From positions 1 to 64,000 of the forward strand of contig JAHDOI010000035.1 of NCBI GenBank assembly GCA_018434945.1: 64,000 nucleotides of DNA, written 5' to 3'. Position 1 is the stretch's first letter; every line of letters starts with the position of its first letter. The DNA comes from Selenomonadales bacterium. Its GTDB lineage: Bacteria > Bacillota > Negativicutes > Sporomusales > UBA7701. Below, one piece after another: positions 17,224 through 26,523 of the stretch. A program made the translations under genes and the position numbers. Under the pieces are notes generated by a model. The model was not told the origin of the DNA. It saw only the letters and a program-made list of their open reading frames with translations, and did not search any database.

Positions 17224-17265
17224 TGATAAATCACTCCCTTACGTTTTTATCGGCCTTTGCGACTT

Positions 17266-17715
17266 TCAGAAATCTCCGACGGCATCGCCTCCTTTCAGCT
17301 TTTGCGAGAATTCCCAGGCCTTATTGGCAATAAAGATCAAATCGCGGAATCCTTCCACTTCCGGGCCGCCGGGGCTGTAGGGAAGCACCTCCAGCCAGCC
17401 TCTTATACCGAGGAGATAGTATTTCTTCAGGGGCTTGGCGGCGTTGCGGCCGTCGAGGATAAGAAAACGGTGGCTCATGACTTCGTCGGCCGGCCGCCAG
17501 TCGGCGAAAATTTTGCTTTCGCTTCCAGGAGCTGCCGGATGCCAGACGATGTGATCGTCGGCGTAATAGCGGGCGACTTCGCCCAGCAGAGCCCCTTTTC
17601 GAAAGGTAACACGCCTTTTTACGCCTTTGAAGTCTTTCCAGGCCCATGGCTCAAAGCCCACTTCCTGCCAAAACAAAGGGATTTCCGCCAAACACTCCAG
17701 GGGGGCTTTGCTCAT
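17266..17715 (-). CDS. Unknown protein linked to a CstA-family gene
   Basis: I do not recognise this 149-residue protein. It is soluble and rich in aromatic residues (FWQEVGFEPWAWKDFKG, HIVWHPAAPG, LLGIRGWLEVLPYSPGG), with no signal peptide. The ATG at 17715 follows GCGAGGTG; the frame is open 30 codons further but that part is AT-rich leader. It lies between the LytTR regulator gene and the third CstA-type gene, 42 bases upstream of the latter, so a role in that transport or sensing pathway is possible. Confidence 0.65.
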   Translation of the reverse strand: MSKAPLECLAEIPLFWQEVGFEPWAWKDFKGVKRRVTFRKGALLGEVARYYADDHIVWHPAAPGSESKIFADWRPADEVMSHRFLILDGRNAAKPLKKYYLLGIRGWLEVLPYSPGGPEVEGFRDLIFIANKAWEFSQKLKGGDAVGDF

Positions 17716-17766
17716 ACGCACCTCGCGAAAGAATATTCTGAATACTTTTAGGAAAAAAATATAAGT

Positions 17767-17772
17767 ATTATA
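17767..17772 (-). promoter_or_regulatory. Possible -10 box before the unknown gene at 17715
   Basis: A perfect TATAAT lies about 50 bases upstream of the chosen start, within the AT-rich gap 17716-17868. No good -35 is present, which could fit an activator-dependent promoter. Two LytTR-like half sites are nearby in the reverse sense, but not at standard spacing. Confidence 0.35.
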
Positions 17773-17868
17773 GTTGAGTATAACTTCTGAAATGGCGAAT
17801 GGCAAGTTATCCCTGCCAGACGGCCTATTTTTTCAGTTGAGTTGCATGATTTATCGGTTAAAAATTTT

Positions 17869-18633
17869 TCATAAGCCGAATATCTTCTTCAGTTTGGGCG
17901 CCTGCTGGCGGCTGACGGGAATCTCGATGCCGGTCAGGCCGTCCATAACCAGATTATAGGTGCCGTTGAACCAGGGAATGACTTCGCGGATTTTCTCGAT
18001 GTTGACGAGGTAGCCGCGGTGGCTGCGGAAAAATTGGTTTTCGTCCAGCCTTGCCTGGAGCTCGTGGAGGGTTATATTGACCTGGTATGTCTTCGCCGCG
18101 GAGTAGATGGTCACCTGGCCTTCCGAACTGCTGGCGGCGATGATGTCGGCGGTGTTTATTATCTGCGCCTTGCCGTTCTGCTCGATGGCGAGCTTCTGGC
18201 GGCAGGCGGCAGGTATTCCGCTTTCGCCGGCTTTGCCGCTGACGGGGACGGGAGCCCTGGCACCGAGAAGGGAGCGCACTTTTTCGATGCACTGGGCGAC
18301 GCGTTTGGGGGCGAATGGTTTTAGGAGGTAGTCGGCGGCGTTGAGTTCGAATGCTTTGTGGGCGAACTCCTCGTGCGCGGTGGCGAAGACGATGAGGGGC
18401 TGGAGAATCTCCTGTATCTTTTCGGCGAGAATGATGCCGTTCATGCCCGGCATTTCGATGTCGAGGAAAACGAGATGGGGTCTGGTCTGGCGCAGGGCGG
18501 CGAGGGCGTCCTGGAAGTGGCCGGTTTCGTACACTATGCATACGTCGTCGTGTTGTTCGAGTAAATAGCGGATTTCGCTGCGCGCCGGTGCTTCGTCGTC
18601 GACGACCATGGCGCGGATGATGGAGGCTGTCAC
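17869..18633 (-). CDS. LytTR-family response regulator
   Basis: The 254-residue protein has a receiver domain (VVDDEAPARSEIRYLL, phosphoacceptor in VFLDIEMPGMNG, LLKPF near 105) and a C-terminal LytTR DNA-binding domain (about residues 150-254, FFRSHRGYLVNIEKIREV). This is the LytR/BtsR/YpdB architecture. The GTG at 18633 overlaps the kinase stop by four bases and follows GAGGGGGG, so kinase and regulator are made together. It is the probable regulator of the CstA genes downstream, one of which carries matching sites. Confidence 0.93.
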   Translation of the reverse strand: MTASIIRAMVVDDEAPARSEIRYLLEQHDDVCIVYETGHFQDALAALRQTRPHLVFLDIEMPGMNGIILAEKIQEILQPLIVFATAHEEFAHKAFELNAADYLLKPFAPKRVAQCIEKVRSLLGARAPVPVSGKAGESGIPAACRQKLAIEQNGKAQIINTADIIAASSSEGQVTIYSAAKTYQVNITLHELQARLDENQFFRSHRGYLVNIEKIREVIPWFNGTYNLVMDGLTGIEIPVSRQQAPKLKKIFGL

Positions 18634-20327
18634 GCTACAACCCCCCTCGCGGTGGCGGGTATGGTGAGACTGACTTTGGTCCCCTGCCCTTCCACACTGT
18701 CGATTGTCAGGGCGTGTTTCGGCCCGTAGATGTTTTTCAGCCGTTCGTTGACGTTGGACAGGCCGACACCGGCTCCCTTGCCGAAGCCGGAGACGAGTAC
18801 CTGGGCAAGAGTGGCGCGGGAGATGCCGGCCCCGTCGTCGGCGATGACGATGTCTACGGAGTTGCCGTTGCGGTGGGCGGTTATGGAGACAGTCCCCCCC
18901 GTTTCCTGGGCGAGCAGGCCGTGTTTGACGGCGTTTTCGACGAGCGGCTGGATGGTGAAGGCGGGGATGAGGATGTTGAGGGCTTCGTCGTCGATGGTCC
19001 TGACGATGGTGAGACGCGGCCCGAAACGGGCTTTTTCGAGGGTTAGATATGATTCGACGTGTTCGAGTTCTTCTTTGAGGGTGACGAAGTCGCGCGAGGT
19101 TTTGAGGCTGCGGCGGAAGAAGTCGCTGAGTTCGATGATGAGGCTGCGGGCTTCTTCGGGGTTGGTGCGGCATAGGGAAACGATGGTGTTGAGGGCATTG
19201 AAGAGGAAATGAGGGTTTATCTGGGCGCGCAGGGCTTTAAGCTCGGCTTTGGCGGCCAGCTCGGCCATCTGCTCGAGGTTGGCGAGTTCGAGCTGGGTGC
19301 AGAAAATCTGTCCCAGTCCCTGGGCGAATTCGATGTCGAGGGCGGTCATGGCCTCTTCACGGGCATAGTAGAGTTTAAGGGTGCCGACGATTTCGTCACG
19401 GCAGTGGAGTGGGACGACTACGGCGGATTTGAGGGGGCAGCCTTCTTCGCAGCAGCCGATCTCGCTGGCGCGCTGGGCGACCGTGATCTGGCCGGTTTCA
19501 AGGCAGGATTTCGTGGCGTTGGTCATCAGGAGGTTGGCTGGACGGTGATGTTCCTCGCCAAGGCCTACATGGGCCAGGACGCGCTCGCGGTTTGTTATGG
19601 CGACGGCCGCGGCCGAGGTCATGCTGCGGATGGTTGCGGCGACTTTTTCCGCCGATACCTGGTTGAGTCCCTGGCGGAAGTATGGCAGAGCTGCGTTGGC
19701 TATCCTGAGGGCTTTGTGGGTCTGGAGGGCGCCGATGCGGGTCTGGTGCTCGCGGGCGTTATGGATGATAATCATGAATACCGATATGCCGATGGCGTTG
19801 GCGAGGGACATTGGCAAAGCCACGTTGGCCACGAGCACCTGGGCGGCGGCAAAAGGTTTGCTGATGACGAGGATCAGTCCCATGCTGAAGAGGATGACGC
19901 TGACGCCTGTGATGGCGCCGACGATCCAGTCGGGGGCCTTGGGCTGCATGCGGGTGTGGATGTAGCCTGCAAGGACTCCGCCGACGATTGTGGCGACGCC
20001 GCAGGCTTCGGCGGAAAAGCCGCCGAGGGTTATGCGGTGTATACCGGCGATGAGGCCTGTCACTGTGCCGACGACGGGGCCGCCGAGCAGGCCGGCGACG
20101 ATGGTGCCGGTGTCGCGGACGTTGGCGATGGCGTCGTCGATGGGTATGCCGAGATAGGTGCCGGCGATGGATATGGAGGAGAAAAATAGGATCAGGACGG
20201 CTTTTTCACGGTATGAGCTTTGTTCTTTGAACATCAGGCGGAAAGCCTTGGTGTGGGAGAAGACGTAGGCGACGACGGCGATGATGGCGATACGCTGCAC
20301 AAGCACTATCGACAGGTTGTCCTGCAC
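18630..20327 (-). CDS. LytS/BtsS-type sensor histidine kinase
   Basis: The 565-residue protein has an N-terminal 5TM-LYT membrane sensor domain (about residues 1-190, with GIPIDDAIANVRDTG and AGLLGGPVVGTVTGLIAG) and a GAF-like domain. The catalytic part carries a His_kinase box (LRAQINPHFLFNALNTI) and an HATPase domain (PAFTIQPLVENAVKHG, ADDGAGI). This is the layout of pyruvate-sensing BtsS and of LytS. The GTG at 20327 follows GGAAGGAGG, which overlaps the plsC stop region. The ligand is inferred, not shown. Confidence 0.93.
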   Translation of the reverse strand: MQDNLSIVLVQRIAIIAVVAYVFSHTKAFRLMFKEQSSYREKAVLILFFSSISIAGTYLGIPIDDAIANVRDTGTIVAGLLGGPVVGTVTGLIAGIHRITLGGFSAEACGVATIVGGVLAGYIHTRMQPKAPDWIVGAITGVSVILFSMGLILVISKPFAAAQVLVANVALPMSLANAIGISVFMIIIHNAREHQTRIGALQTHKALRIANAALPYFRQGLNQVSAEKVAATIRSMTSAAAVAITNRERVLAHVGLGEEHHRPANLLMTNATKSCLETGQITVAQRASEIGCCEEGCPLKSAVVVPLHCRDEIVGTLKLYYAREEAMTALDIEFAQGLGQIFCTQLELANLEQMAELAAKAELKALRAQINPHFLFNALNTIVSLCRTNPEEARSLIIELSDFFRRSLKTSRDFVTLKEELEHVESYLTLEKARFGPRLTIVRTIDDEALNILIPAFTIQPLVENAVKHGLLAQETGGTVSITAHRNGNSVDIVIADDGAGISRATLAQVLVSGFGKGAGVGLSNVNERLKNIYGPKHALTIDSVEGQGTKVSLTIPATARGVVA

Positions 20328-20332
20328 GACGT

Positions 20333-20935
20333 TCAGCCTCCTTCCTTGAGCATCCTGGCAATTTCGCCGATTACCTGTTCGTTTATGTGTTCTACGGCTT
20401 CTTTGTCGGTCCTGCCCGGAGGGACGATCACCGGGGCGCCGAATCTGACCGTGAACCGCGGCAGGATGTGGCCGCCGCGGAAGAGTTTGTTTGTGCCGGT
20501 GACAGCGCAGGGCACTACGGGAACGCCGGCCTTGACGGCGATCATCCCCAGGCCCGGCTCGGCGCGGCCGAGGACTCCGGTTTTGCTGCGGGTCCCTTCA
20601 GGGAAGATGCCGACCGTCCCGCCCTCCTCGAGCAGGGCGAGGGCATTGCGAATGGCGGTGCGGTCGGCCATGCCGCGGCGGACGGGGAAGGCTCCCAGCG
20701 CGGTGACCACCCAGCGGACGACGGGGTTTTTGAAGAGCTCGATCTTGGCCATGAAGCGGATGCGCCGGTTGTCGGGCAGAGCGCAGCCGATTACGGGCGG
20801 ATCGAGGTTGCTGATGTGGTTTGGGGCGATGATGACACCGCCTGAGACAGGGATGTTATCGACGCCGCTGACGCGTAAGCGGAAGGCTGTGCGGAGAATA
20901 ACGCGCACGAGCAGCCGGAGAATGTTATAAAACAC
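20333..20935 (-). CDS. plsC: 1-acylglycerol-3-phosphate O-acyltransferase
   Basis: PlsC acylates lysophosphatidate to phosphatidate at the membrane. The 200-residue protein has the NHISNLDPP block (NHxxxxD), FPEGTRSKTG and GVPVVPCAVTG motifs of the family. The GTG at 20935 overlaps the cmk end by 11 bases. In related bacteria ispH often follows cmk-plsC; here the LytS/CstA block lies between plsC and ispH-rpsA. Confidence 0.94.
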   Translation of the reverse strand: MFYNILRLLVRVILRTAFRLRVSGVDNIPVSGGVIIAPNHISNLDPPVIGCALPDNRRIRFMAKIELFKNPVVRWVVTALGAFPVRRGMADRTAIRNALALLEEGGTVGIFPEGTRSKTGVLGRAEPGLGMIAVKAGVPVVPCAVTGTNKLFRGGHILPRFTVRFGAPVIVPPGRTDKEAVEHINEQVIGEIARMLKEGG

Positions 20936-21602
20936 CGGACTTCTCCTCGCAAAGCTGTAGTATCGTTTCCACAGCCTGCGCGACGGTGAGGTAGGTGGTG
21001 TCGACCAGCACGGCGTCGGCCGCCTGTATGAGCGGGGCGATGGCGCGTTCGCAGTCGGCTTTGTCGCGGCAGGCGATTTCTTCTTGGAGTTCGGCCAGGT
21101 CGACGTTGAAGCCTTTGTCGGTGAGCTCCAGCCAGCGGCGATGGGCGCGCTCGGCGATTGATGCTGTCAGAAATATCTTTATGTCGGCGTTCGGCAAAAC
21201 ATGCGTGCCGATGTCGCGGCCGTCCATGACGACGCCGCCGAGGCCGGCGAGCTGACGCTGGAGGTGGACCATGGCTTCACGCACGCCGCCGTTTTGGGAG
21301 ACTTCGGCGACGAGACGGTTTATTTCCGGTGTGCGGATGGCGTCGGTGATGTCGGTGTCATCTACTTTGACGAGGGTTTTGCCGGTGACGGTGGTGAGCT
21401 GGAGGTTGATTGCCCGGGCTACGGCGGCGACTTTTTCGGCGTCGTCGACGGCGATGCCGCGGCGCACTGTATCCCAGGTGACGGCGCGGTACATGGCGCC
21501 GGTGTCGATGTAGGTGTAGCCCAGGCGTTCGGCCACGAGGCGGGCGACGGTGCTTTTGCCCGCCCCCGCTGGGCCGTCGATGGCGATGATGAGTTTTTTC
21601 AT
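20925..21602 (-). CDS. cmk: (d)CMP kinase
   Basis: Cytidylate kinase phosphorylates CMP and dCMP with ATP. The 225-residue protein starts MKKLIIAIDGPAGAGKST with a clear P-loop and contains YIDTGAMYRAVTW and MDGRDIGTHVLPNADIKIFLTAS. The ATG at 21602 follows GGAGGAACGGA and overlaps the aroA stop by four bases. A longer frame upstream is inside aroA and was rejected. Confidence 0.96.
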   Translation of the reverse strand: MKKLIIAIDGPAGAGKSTVARLVAERLGYTYIDTGAMYRAVTWDTVRRGIAVDDAEKVAAVARAINLQLTTVTGKTLVKVDDTDITDAIRTPEINRLVAEVSQNGGVREAMVHLQRQLAGLGGVVMDGRDIGTHVLPNADIKIFLTASIAERAHRRWLELTDKGFNVDLAELQEEIACRDKADCERAIAPLIQAADAVLVDTTYLTVAQAVETILQLCEEKSGVL

Positions 21603-22906
21603 TCCGTTCCTCCGGCTGCTTCCTGAAGTGCTGCGATCTGCGCGAAGAACCGCGGGTATGATATGGCAACGCATCCGGCATCTTCTATTTCTACCCCGCC
21701 GGCCGCCAGGCCGGCGATCGCCAGTGCCATGGCCATGCGGTGGTCGTCGTGTGAATGGCAGGCCGCGGCGGTAAGCGTCTGCGGGCCGTCGATGACAAGC
21801 CCGTCGGCCGTTTCTTCGATGCGCGCCCCCATTTTTGCCAGTTCGCTGGTAATCGCCCTGAGCCGGTCGGTTTCCTTGACGCGCAGTTCCTCGGCGCCGC
21901 TTATGACTGTGCGTCCTTTTGCGAACAGGGCGGCTAAGGCCAGTACGGGTATTTCGTCAATGAGACGGGGGATGATTTCTCCCTCGATTGTCGTGCCGAC
22001 GAGTTCGGCGGCGGAGACGACGAGGTCGGCTACCGGCTCTTCGCCGGCCTGTCGCCGGGCGGTTATCTCGATGTCGGCGCCCATCCGCCGGAGGATGTCG
22101 ATGATGCCTGTGCGGGTGGGATTGATGCCGACGTTTGTCAGGCGCAGCGAGCTGCCGGGGATGATGGTGGCGGCGACAAGCCAGAACGCAGCGGAACTGA
22201 TGTCTCCGGGCACGTCGATGACCGCGGGGGCGGATAATTCCTGGACGGGCGACAGTTTGACGGTGAGGCCGCTGCGGGTCACTTTGGCGCCGAAGGTCTG
22301 GAGCATACGCTCGCTATGGTCGCGGGAAACGTAGGGTTCAGTGATGCGGGTGGGTCCGTCGGCGAACATGCCGGCGAACAGCAGGGCCGATTTGACCTGG
22401 GCGCTGGCGACCGGCATGGTGTAGTCGATGCCGTGGATACCGTCGGCGGGAACGATGGCCAGGGGGGCGTAGCGGGATTGCTCGCGCCCGTAGATGCGGC
22501 AGCCCATCTTGGCGAGCGGGGCGATGACGCGGGCCATGGGGCGGCGGCGGAGCGACCCGTCGCCGGAGAGCACGCTGAAGAAGGGCTGGCCGGCGAGGAT
22601 GCCGGACAACAGCCTGATGGTGGTGCCGGAGTTGCCGGCGTCGAGAACCTCATCGGGTTCGCTCAGTCCGTAGAGGCCTTTGCCTAATACGATAAGTTCG
22701 TTTTCGCCCGGCCGGTCGATTTTGACTCCCAGGGCGCGCATGCAGGCGACGGTGGACAGGCAGTCGGCGGCGGCGAGGAAGTTGCTGATCCTCACCGGGC
22801 GGTCGGCAAGCCCGGCCAGCATCACGCTGCGGTGGGATATGGATTTGTCGCCGGGGATGGCGATTTCGCCCGTCAGTTTCCTGATGGGTTTTACCGTTTC
22901 TTTCAT
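21599..22906 (-). CDS. aroA: 3-phosphoshikimate 1-carboxyvinyltransferase (EPSP synthase)
   Basis: AroA joins phosphoenolpyruvate to shikimate 3-phosphate in the aromatic pathway. The 435-residue protein has IPGDKSISHR near the N-terminus, LDAGNSGTTIRLLSG, VSRDHSERML and HDDHRMAMALAIAGL, the standard active-site motifs in order. Four-base ATGA overlaps join it to aroF upstream and cmk downstream, so aroF-aroA-cmk-plsC-lytS-lytTR reads as one coupled string. Confidence 0.97.
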   Translation of the reverse strand: MKETVKPIRKLTGEIAIPGDKSISHRSVMLAGLADRPVRISNFLAAADCLSTVACMRALGVKIDRPGENELIVLGKGLYGLSEPDEVLDAGNSGTTIRLLSGILAGQPFFSVLSGDGSLRRRPMARVIAPLAKMGCRIYGREQSRYAPLAIVPADGIHGIDYTMPVASAQVKSALLFAGMFADGPTRITEPYVSRDHSERMLQTFGAKVTRSGLTVKLSPVQELSAPAVIDVPGDISSAAFWLVAATIIPGSSLRLTNVGINPTRTGIIDILRRMGADIEITARRQAGEEPVADLVVSAAELVGTTIEGEIIPRLIDEIPVLALAALFAKGRTVISGAEELRVKETDRLRAITSELAKMGARIEETADGLVIDGPQTLTAAACHSHDDHRMAMALAIAGLAAGGVEIEDAGCVAISYPRFFAQIAALQEAAGGTE

Positions 22907-23757
22907 CGCTTCGGCCCGCCCTTTCCGTTATTAATTGTCCGGCCGACTGCGGCCGCCACTTTTTCCAGTTCGCGGGTCAGTTGACGGAAGTTGTCCAATG
23001 TGAGGGACTGGGGCCCGTCGGACATTGCTTCCTGCGGCCAGGGGTGGATTTCGATTATCAGACCGTCGGCGCCTGCGGCCACGGCCGCCCGGGCCATAGG
23101 CCCGACGAGCCGCCAGTTGCCGGTGCCGTGACTTGGGTCGACGACGACCGGCAGGTGGCTTAGGTGTTTGACAAGCGGCACGGCCGACAGGTCGAGGGTG
23201 TTACGGGTGTAGTTTTCGAATGTGCGGATGCCCCGTTCGCAGAGCACGACGTCGGCGGTTCCGCCGGATAACAGGTATTCGGCGGCCATAAGCCATTCTT
23301 CGATGGTGGCGGCGGCGCCCCGCTTGAGCAGCACCGGACGGCCCGCCTGCGCGACTTCTTTGAGAAGGGGGAAGTTTTGCATGTTGCGGGCGCCGATCTG
23401 CAGCATGTCCGCGAATTCGGCCACCAGGCCGACTGCGCGGGGATCGGTGACTTCGGTGACCACCGGCAGGCCGACTTCGCGGCCGACGGCCTGGAGGATC
23501 TTGAGGCCATCGTTTTCGAGGCCCTGGAAGCTGTAGGGCGAGGTCCGCGGTTTAAAGACGCCGCCACGCAGCATGGCCGCCCCGGCGGCTTTGGCCCCCA
23601 GCGCCGTTTGACGAAACTGTTCGTAACTTTCTACGGCGCACGGTCCGGCGATAATAGGCACCGCTTCGGCGCCGAAGCGGACGCCGTCAATTACGATGAC
23701 GCTGTTTTCGGTCCGGTATTCGCGGCCGGTCAGTTTGAAGGGGGGATGTACATCCAT
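22903..23757 (-). CDS. aroF: 3-deoxy-7-phosphoheptulonate (DAHP) synthase
   Basis: This enzyme condenses PEP and erythrose 4-phosphate, the first step of aromatic amino acid synthesis. The 284-residue protein has an N-terminal stretch ([15 protein letters not shown]) and then the type I-beta KDO8P/DAHP synthase core: [42 protein letters not shown] and VVDPSHGTG. No fused chorismate mutase domain is present. The ATG at 23757 follows TGGAGTG. It is the first gene of the aroF-aroA-cmk-plsC string. Confidence 0.93.
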   Translation of the reverse strand: MDVHPPFKLTGREYRTENSVIVIDGVRFGAEAVPIIAGPCAVESYEQFRQTALGAKAAGAAMLRGGVFKPRTSPYSFQGLENDGLKILQAVGREVGLPVVTEVTDPRAVGLVAEFADMLQIGARNMQNFPLLKEVAQAGRPVLLKRGAAATIEEWLMAAEYLLSGGTADVVLCERGIRTFENYTRNTLDLSAVPLVKHLSHLPVVVDPSHGTGNWRLVGPMARAAVAAGADGLIIEIHPWPQEAMSDGPQSLTLDNFRQLTRELEKVAAAVGRTINNGKGGPKR

Positions 23758-23836
23758 CGGTTCACTCCAGCGAGGTTGCGCATATGTATAACATTATTAC
23801 TTTCGTGCGCTGCCGCCGATTTCCTCCAATGTTGCA

Positions 23837-24364
23837 TTATTGTTTGAATTTGACTTTACCGATCGGCACAGCTTCGCCCCGCCCTTCGACGACGAGCCCG
23901 TCGAGCGGGGAGACGAGCCCGCCGCCAGGCACGGCGACTACGAAGCGTCCAACGGCGTTCAGGCGGCTGGCGTCGATTTCGAGGTAGTCGCCGTCGTAGA
24001 CGGTGACGGCGGCCTCGCCGCTCCTGAAGTCGCCTGCCCGTTCTCCGTTGACGACGGGGTATACGTCGGCCGCGGCGGGCGGATGAACGATACGGATGAC
24101 GACGATTCTGTTTTCCCGCAGCATCTGGATTCGGCTGGCGACCGGCGAACCTTCGCTGATGACGAGGGGCGTCTCGGCCACCAGCGGCGTCTGCCAGGTT
24201 ACCGGGTCGCCCTCGAGTTTGTCGACCCGCGAGAGGTAGCTGCGGGGCGTGTCGTGATAGATGAGCACCTGGACAACGACAAGTGCGGTGACACAGACAG
24301 CCGCCAGGCGGATGATAAGCGGTTCCCAACTGACGAACGGATTGCTTTTATTGCGGCGACTCAC
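23837..24364 (-). CDS. Unknown membrane-anchored protein
   Basis: I do not recognise this 175-residue protein. It has a short basic N-terminus, one membrane segment (PLIIRLAAVCVTALVVVQVLIYH, about residues 16-38) and an exported domain of beta-rich appearance (IVVIRIVHPPAAADVYPVVNG). The GTG at 24364 follows GGGAGGCTAGCAAA, a strong site. It lies between the HI0933-type flavoprotein gene and aroF, with gaps of 33 and 79 bases. Confidence 0.65.
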   Translation of the reverse strand: MSRRNKSNPFVSWEPLIIRLAAVCVTALVVVQVLIYHDTPRSYLSRVDKLEGDPVTWQTPLVAETPLVISEGSPVASRIQMLRENRIVVIRIVHPPAAADVYPVVNGERAGDFRSGEAAVTVYDGDYLEIDASRLNAVGRFVVAVPGGGLVSPLDGLVVEGRGEAVPIGKVKFKQ

Positions 24365-24397
24365 TTTGCTAGCCTCCCACGGCAAGGGATGGCTATA

Positions 24398-25666
24398 TTA
24401 TCTGTAATTGTTTTCCACTTTATCCGCAGCCGCCGCCCGCCCGGCGACGTAGCCGGTCGAGAAGGCCGCCTGGAGGTTGAAGCCGCCGGTGTAGCCGTCG
24501 ATGTCGATGACTTCGCCGGCAAGGTAGAGCCCGGGAATGAGGCGCGACGCCATAGTAGACGGGTTTATCTCTTTTGTGCTTATGCCACCAGCGGTGACGA
24601 TGGCCTCGGCCAGCGGCCGGGTGCCGGTAACGGTGAATGTGAGCTGCTTGAGCAGGCCGGCGAGCCGGGCACGTTCCTCTTTGGTTATCTGGTGAACGGG
24701 CTTGTCGGGGTCGATGTGGCTGAGGTCTATGATTACGGAGGTGAGCCGCGAGGGCAGCAGGTCTCCGAGCGAGTTTTTGAATTGCTTGCGGGCGAATTTG
24801 ACGAAGTCGCGCTGGAGGCGCTTGTCCAGCGTATCGGCGCTGAGGGCGGGTTTAAGATCGATGGCGATGAGGACTTCGTCGCCCGGTCGGGCGCGAAGGG
24901 CGGCCGCGACGGGGTTGGAGAGGGATAGTATTACCGGACCGGAAAGACCGAAGTGGGTAAAGAGCAGTTCGCCGAATTCGGCGGCGAGCTGACGGCCGCC
25001 GGTAAGGGCCGAGACGGCAACGTTTTTAAGAGCCAGCCCCTGGAGGTCGGCGATCCAGTCTTCGGCGACCTCAAGCGGGACGAGCGACGGACGGAGCGGG
25101 GTGACGGAATGCCCCAGGGCGGCGGCGATGCGATAGCCGTCGCCGCTTGAGCCGGTGCCGGGGTAGGAGGCGCCGCCGGTGGCGAGGATGACGGCTTCGG
25201 CCCGCCACTCGCGTCCGTCAGCGGTGACGGCTCCTGAGGCGCGTCCATCGGCGGTACGGATTTCGCGCACAGCCTGCCCGGTCACGACGGCAACGCCGAG
25301 ATCGGCGAGGGCACCTGCGAAGGCGGCGACTATGTCCCTTGCCTGGTCGCTGACCGGGAATACGCGGCCGCCCCGTTCGGTCTTGAGCGGCACGCCGCGC
25401 TGTTCCAACCAGGCCATCAGGTCGTTGTTGGAGTAGGCGGAGAGGGCGCTGTAGAGAAAGGGGCCGTTGCCGGGCATGTTGTCGATGATGGTTTTGATAT
25501 CGGCGATGTTGGTGACGTTGCAGCGGCCTTTACCGGTTATGAGGATTTTCCTGCCGAGCGCAGGCATCTTTTCGAGCAGCGTCACGGCAGCGCCGTGTCC
25601 GGCGGCGCTGACTGCCGCCATGAGTCCGGCGGCGCCGCCGCCGATGACGAGGACTTTTTTCATCAC
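24398..25666 (-). CDS. NAD(P)/FAD-dependent oxidoreductase, HI0933 family
   Basis: The 422-residue flavoprotein has the N-terminal FAD motif VIGGGAAGLMAA, GRKILITGKGRCNVTN (a signature of HI0933/BaiN-type proteins), ILATGGASYPGTGSSGDGY and a C-terminal LAGEVIDIDGYTGGFNLQAAFSTG. The physiological substrate of most members is unknown. The GTG at 25666 sits about eight bases after GGAG; the ATG at 25663 is an alternative. Confidence 0.88.
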   Translation of the reverse strand: MMKKVLVIGGGAAGLMAAVSAAGHGAAVTLLEKMPALGRKILITGKGRCNVTNIADIKTIIDNMPGNGPFLYSALSAYSNNDLMAWLEQRGVPLKTERGGRVFPVSDQARDIVAAFAGALADLGVAVVTGQAVREIRTADGRASGAVTADGREWRAEAVILATGGASYPGTGSSGDGYRIAAALGHSVTPLRPSLVPLEVAEDWIADLQGLALKNVAVSALTGGRQLAAEFGELLFTHFGLSGPVILSLSNPVAAALRARPGDEVLIAIDLKPALSADTLDKRLQRDFVKFARKQFKNSLGDLLPSRLTSVIIDLSHIDPDKPVHQITKEERARLAGLLKQLTFTVTGTRPLAEAIVTAGGISTKEINPSTMASRLIPGLYLAGEVIDIDGYTGGFNLQAAFSTGYVAGRAAAADKVENNYR

Positions 25667-25767
25667 AGGTGTTCTCCGTTCATATCCACTTTATTCCAGC
25701 TCGCGTCAGTATGAAAATAGCCCTGCGGATGCGGTGTCGGCCGCAGCCGCCGAGCTGAGGGACGCGG

Positions 25768-26502
25768 TTACCGCGGGGGCAGCCCCGCCAAATTCCTGAG
25801 GCCGGCGACTTCTTCCGGCTCGAGATGACGGTAGCGGCCGCGCTGAACGCCTTCCAGGGTGAGGAAGGCGAATTCGGTGCGTTTGAGTTTGTTAACTGGA
25901 TGGCCGATAGCGTCGCACATTCGCCTGATCTGACGGTTGCGTCCCTCGTGGATAACGATGGTGAGGGTGGTGGCGGCGGCTGCCGGATCGTAGCCGGTGA
26001 GCCTTACCCTCGCGGGGGCGGTGACGCCGTCATCGAGGGTGATGCCCATACGCAGGCGGTCGAGTTTTTCCTCGGTCGGCCGACCGGCTACGGTGGCAAC
26101 GTAAGTCTTGTCGATCTCATGGCTGGGATGTGTCAGGGCATGGGTGAGCTGGCCGTCGTTCGTAAGCAGCAGCAGCCCTTCGGTGTTGTAGTCTAGCCTG
26201 CCCACCGGGTAAAGCCGGGCCGGCACGGCGGCGACGAGTTCGGCCACCGTCTTCCGGCCCCGCGGATCACTTAGGGTGGTGACCACGCCTCTCGGTTTGT
26301 TGAGCAGGAGGTAGTATTTTTCCTCGCCGGCCAGGGGACGACCGTCGACGGCGACGACATCCTTGCCTGGGTCTACTTTGGCGCCGAGTTCGGCGACCAC
26401 CCGGCCGTTTACCGTTACCCGGCCCGCGGTTATGAGTTCTTCGGCGTGACGGCGGGAGGCTACCCCCGCCTGGCTGATGATTTTTTGCAGTCTTTCGGGC
26501 AT
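25768..26502 (-). CDS. rluB: 23S rRNA pseudouridine synthase, RluB type
   Basis: The enzyme isomerises a uridine of 23S rRNA to pseudouridine. The 244-residue protein has an N-terminal S4 RNA-binding domain (RLQKIISQAGVASRRHAEELI) and the catalytic domain with YPVGRLDYNTEGLLLLTNDG, where the aspartate is the nucleophile, and EGRNRQIRRMCDAIGHPV. ATG 26502 follows GAGGGGC. In many Firmicutes rluB follows spmA-spmB directly; here the flavoprotein pair at 26524-28796 lies between them. Confidence 0.93.
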   Translation of the reverse strand: MPERLQKIISQAGVASRRHAEELITAGRVTVNGRVVAELGAKVDPGKDVVAVDGRPLAGEEKYYLLLNKPRGVVTTLSDPRGRKTVAELVAAVPARLYPVGRLDYNTEGLLLLTNDGQLTHALTHPSHEIDKTYVATVAGRPTEEKLDRLRMGITLDDGVTAPARVRLTGYDPAAAATTLTIVIHEGRNRQIRRMCDAIGHPVNKLKRTEFAFLTLEGVQRGRYRHLEPEEVAGLRNLAGLPPR

Positions 26503-26523
26503 TGCCCCTCCTCGCGTCCCTTA

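Noticed and set aside
18634..19173. N-terminal extension of the LytTR regulator frame
   Set aside because: It lies within the kinase gene out of frame; the GTG at 18633 with a strong ribosome site gives a normal receiver domain.
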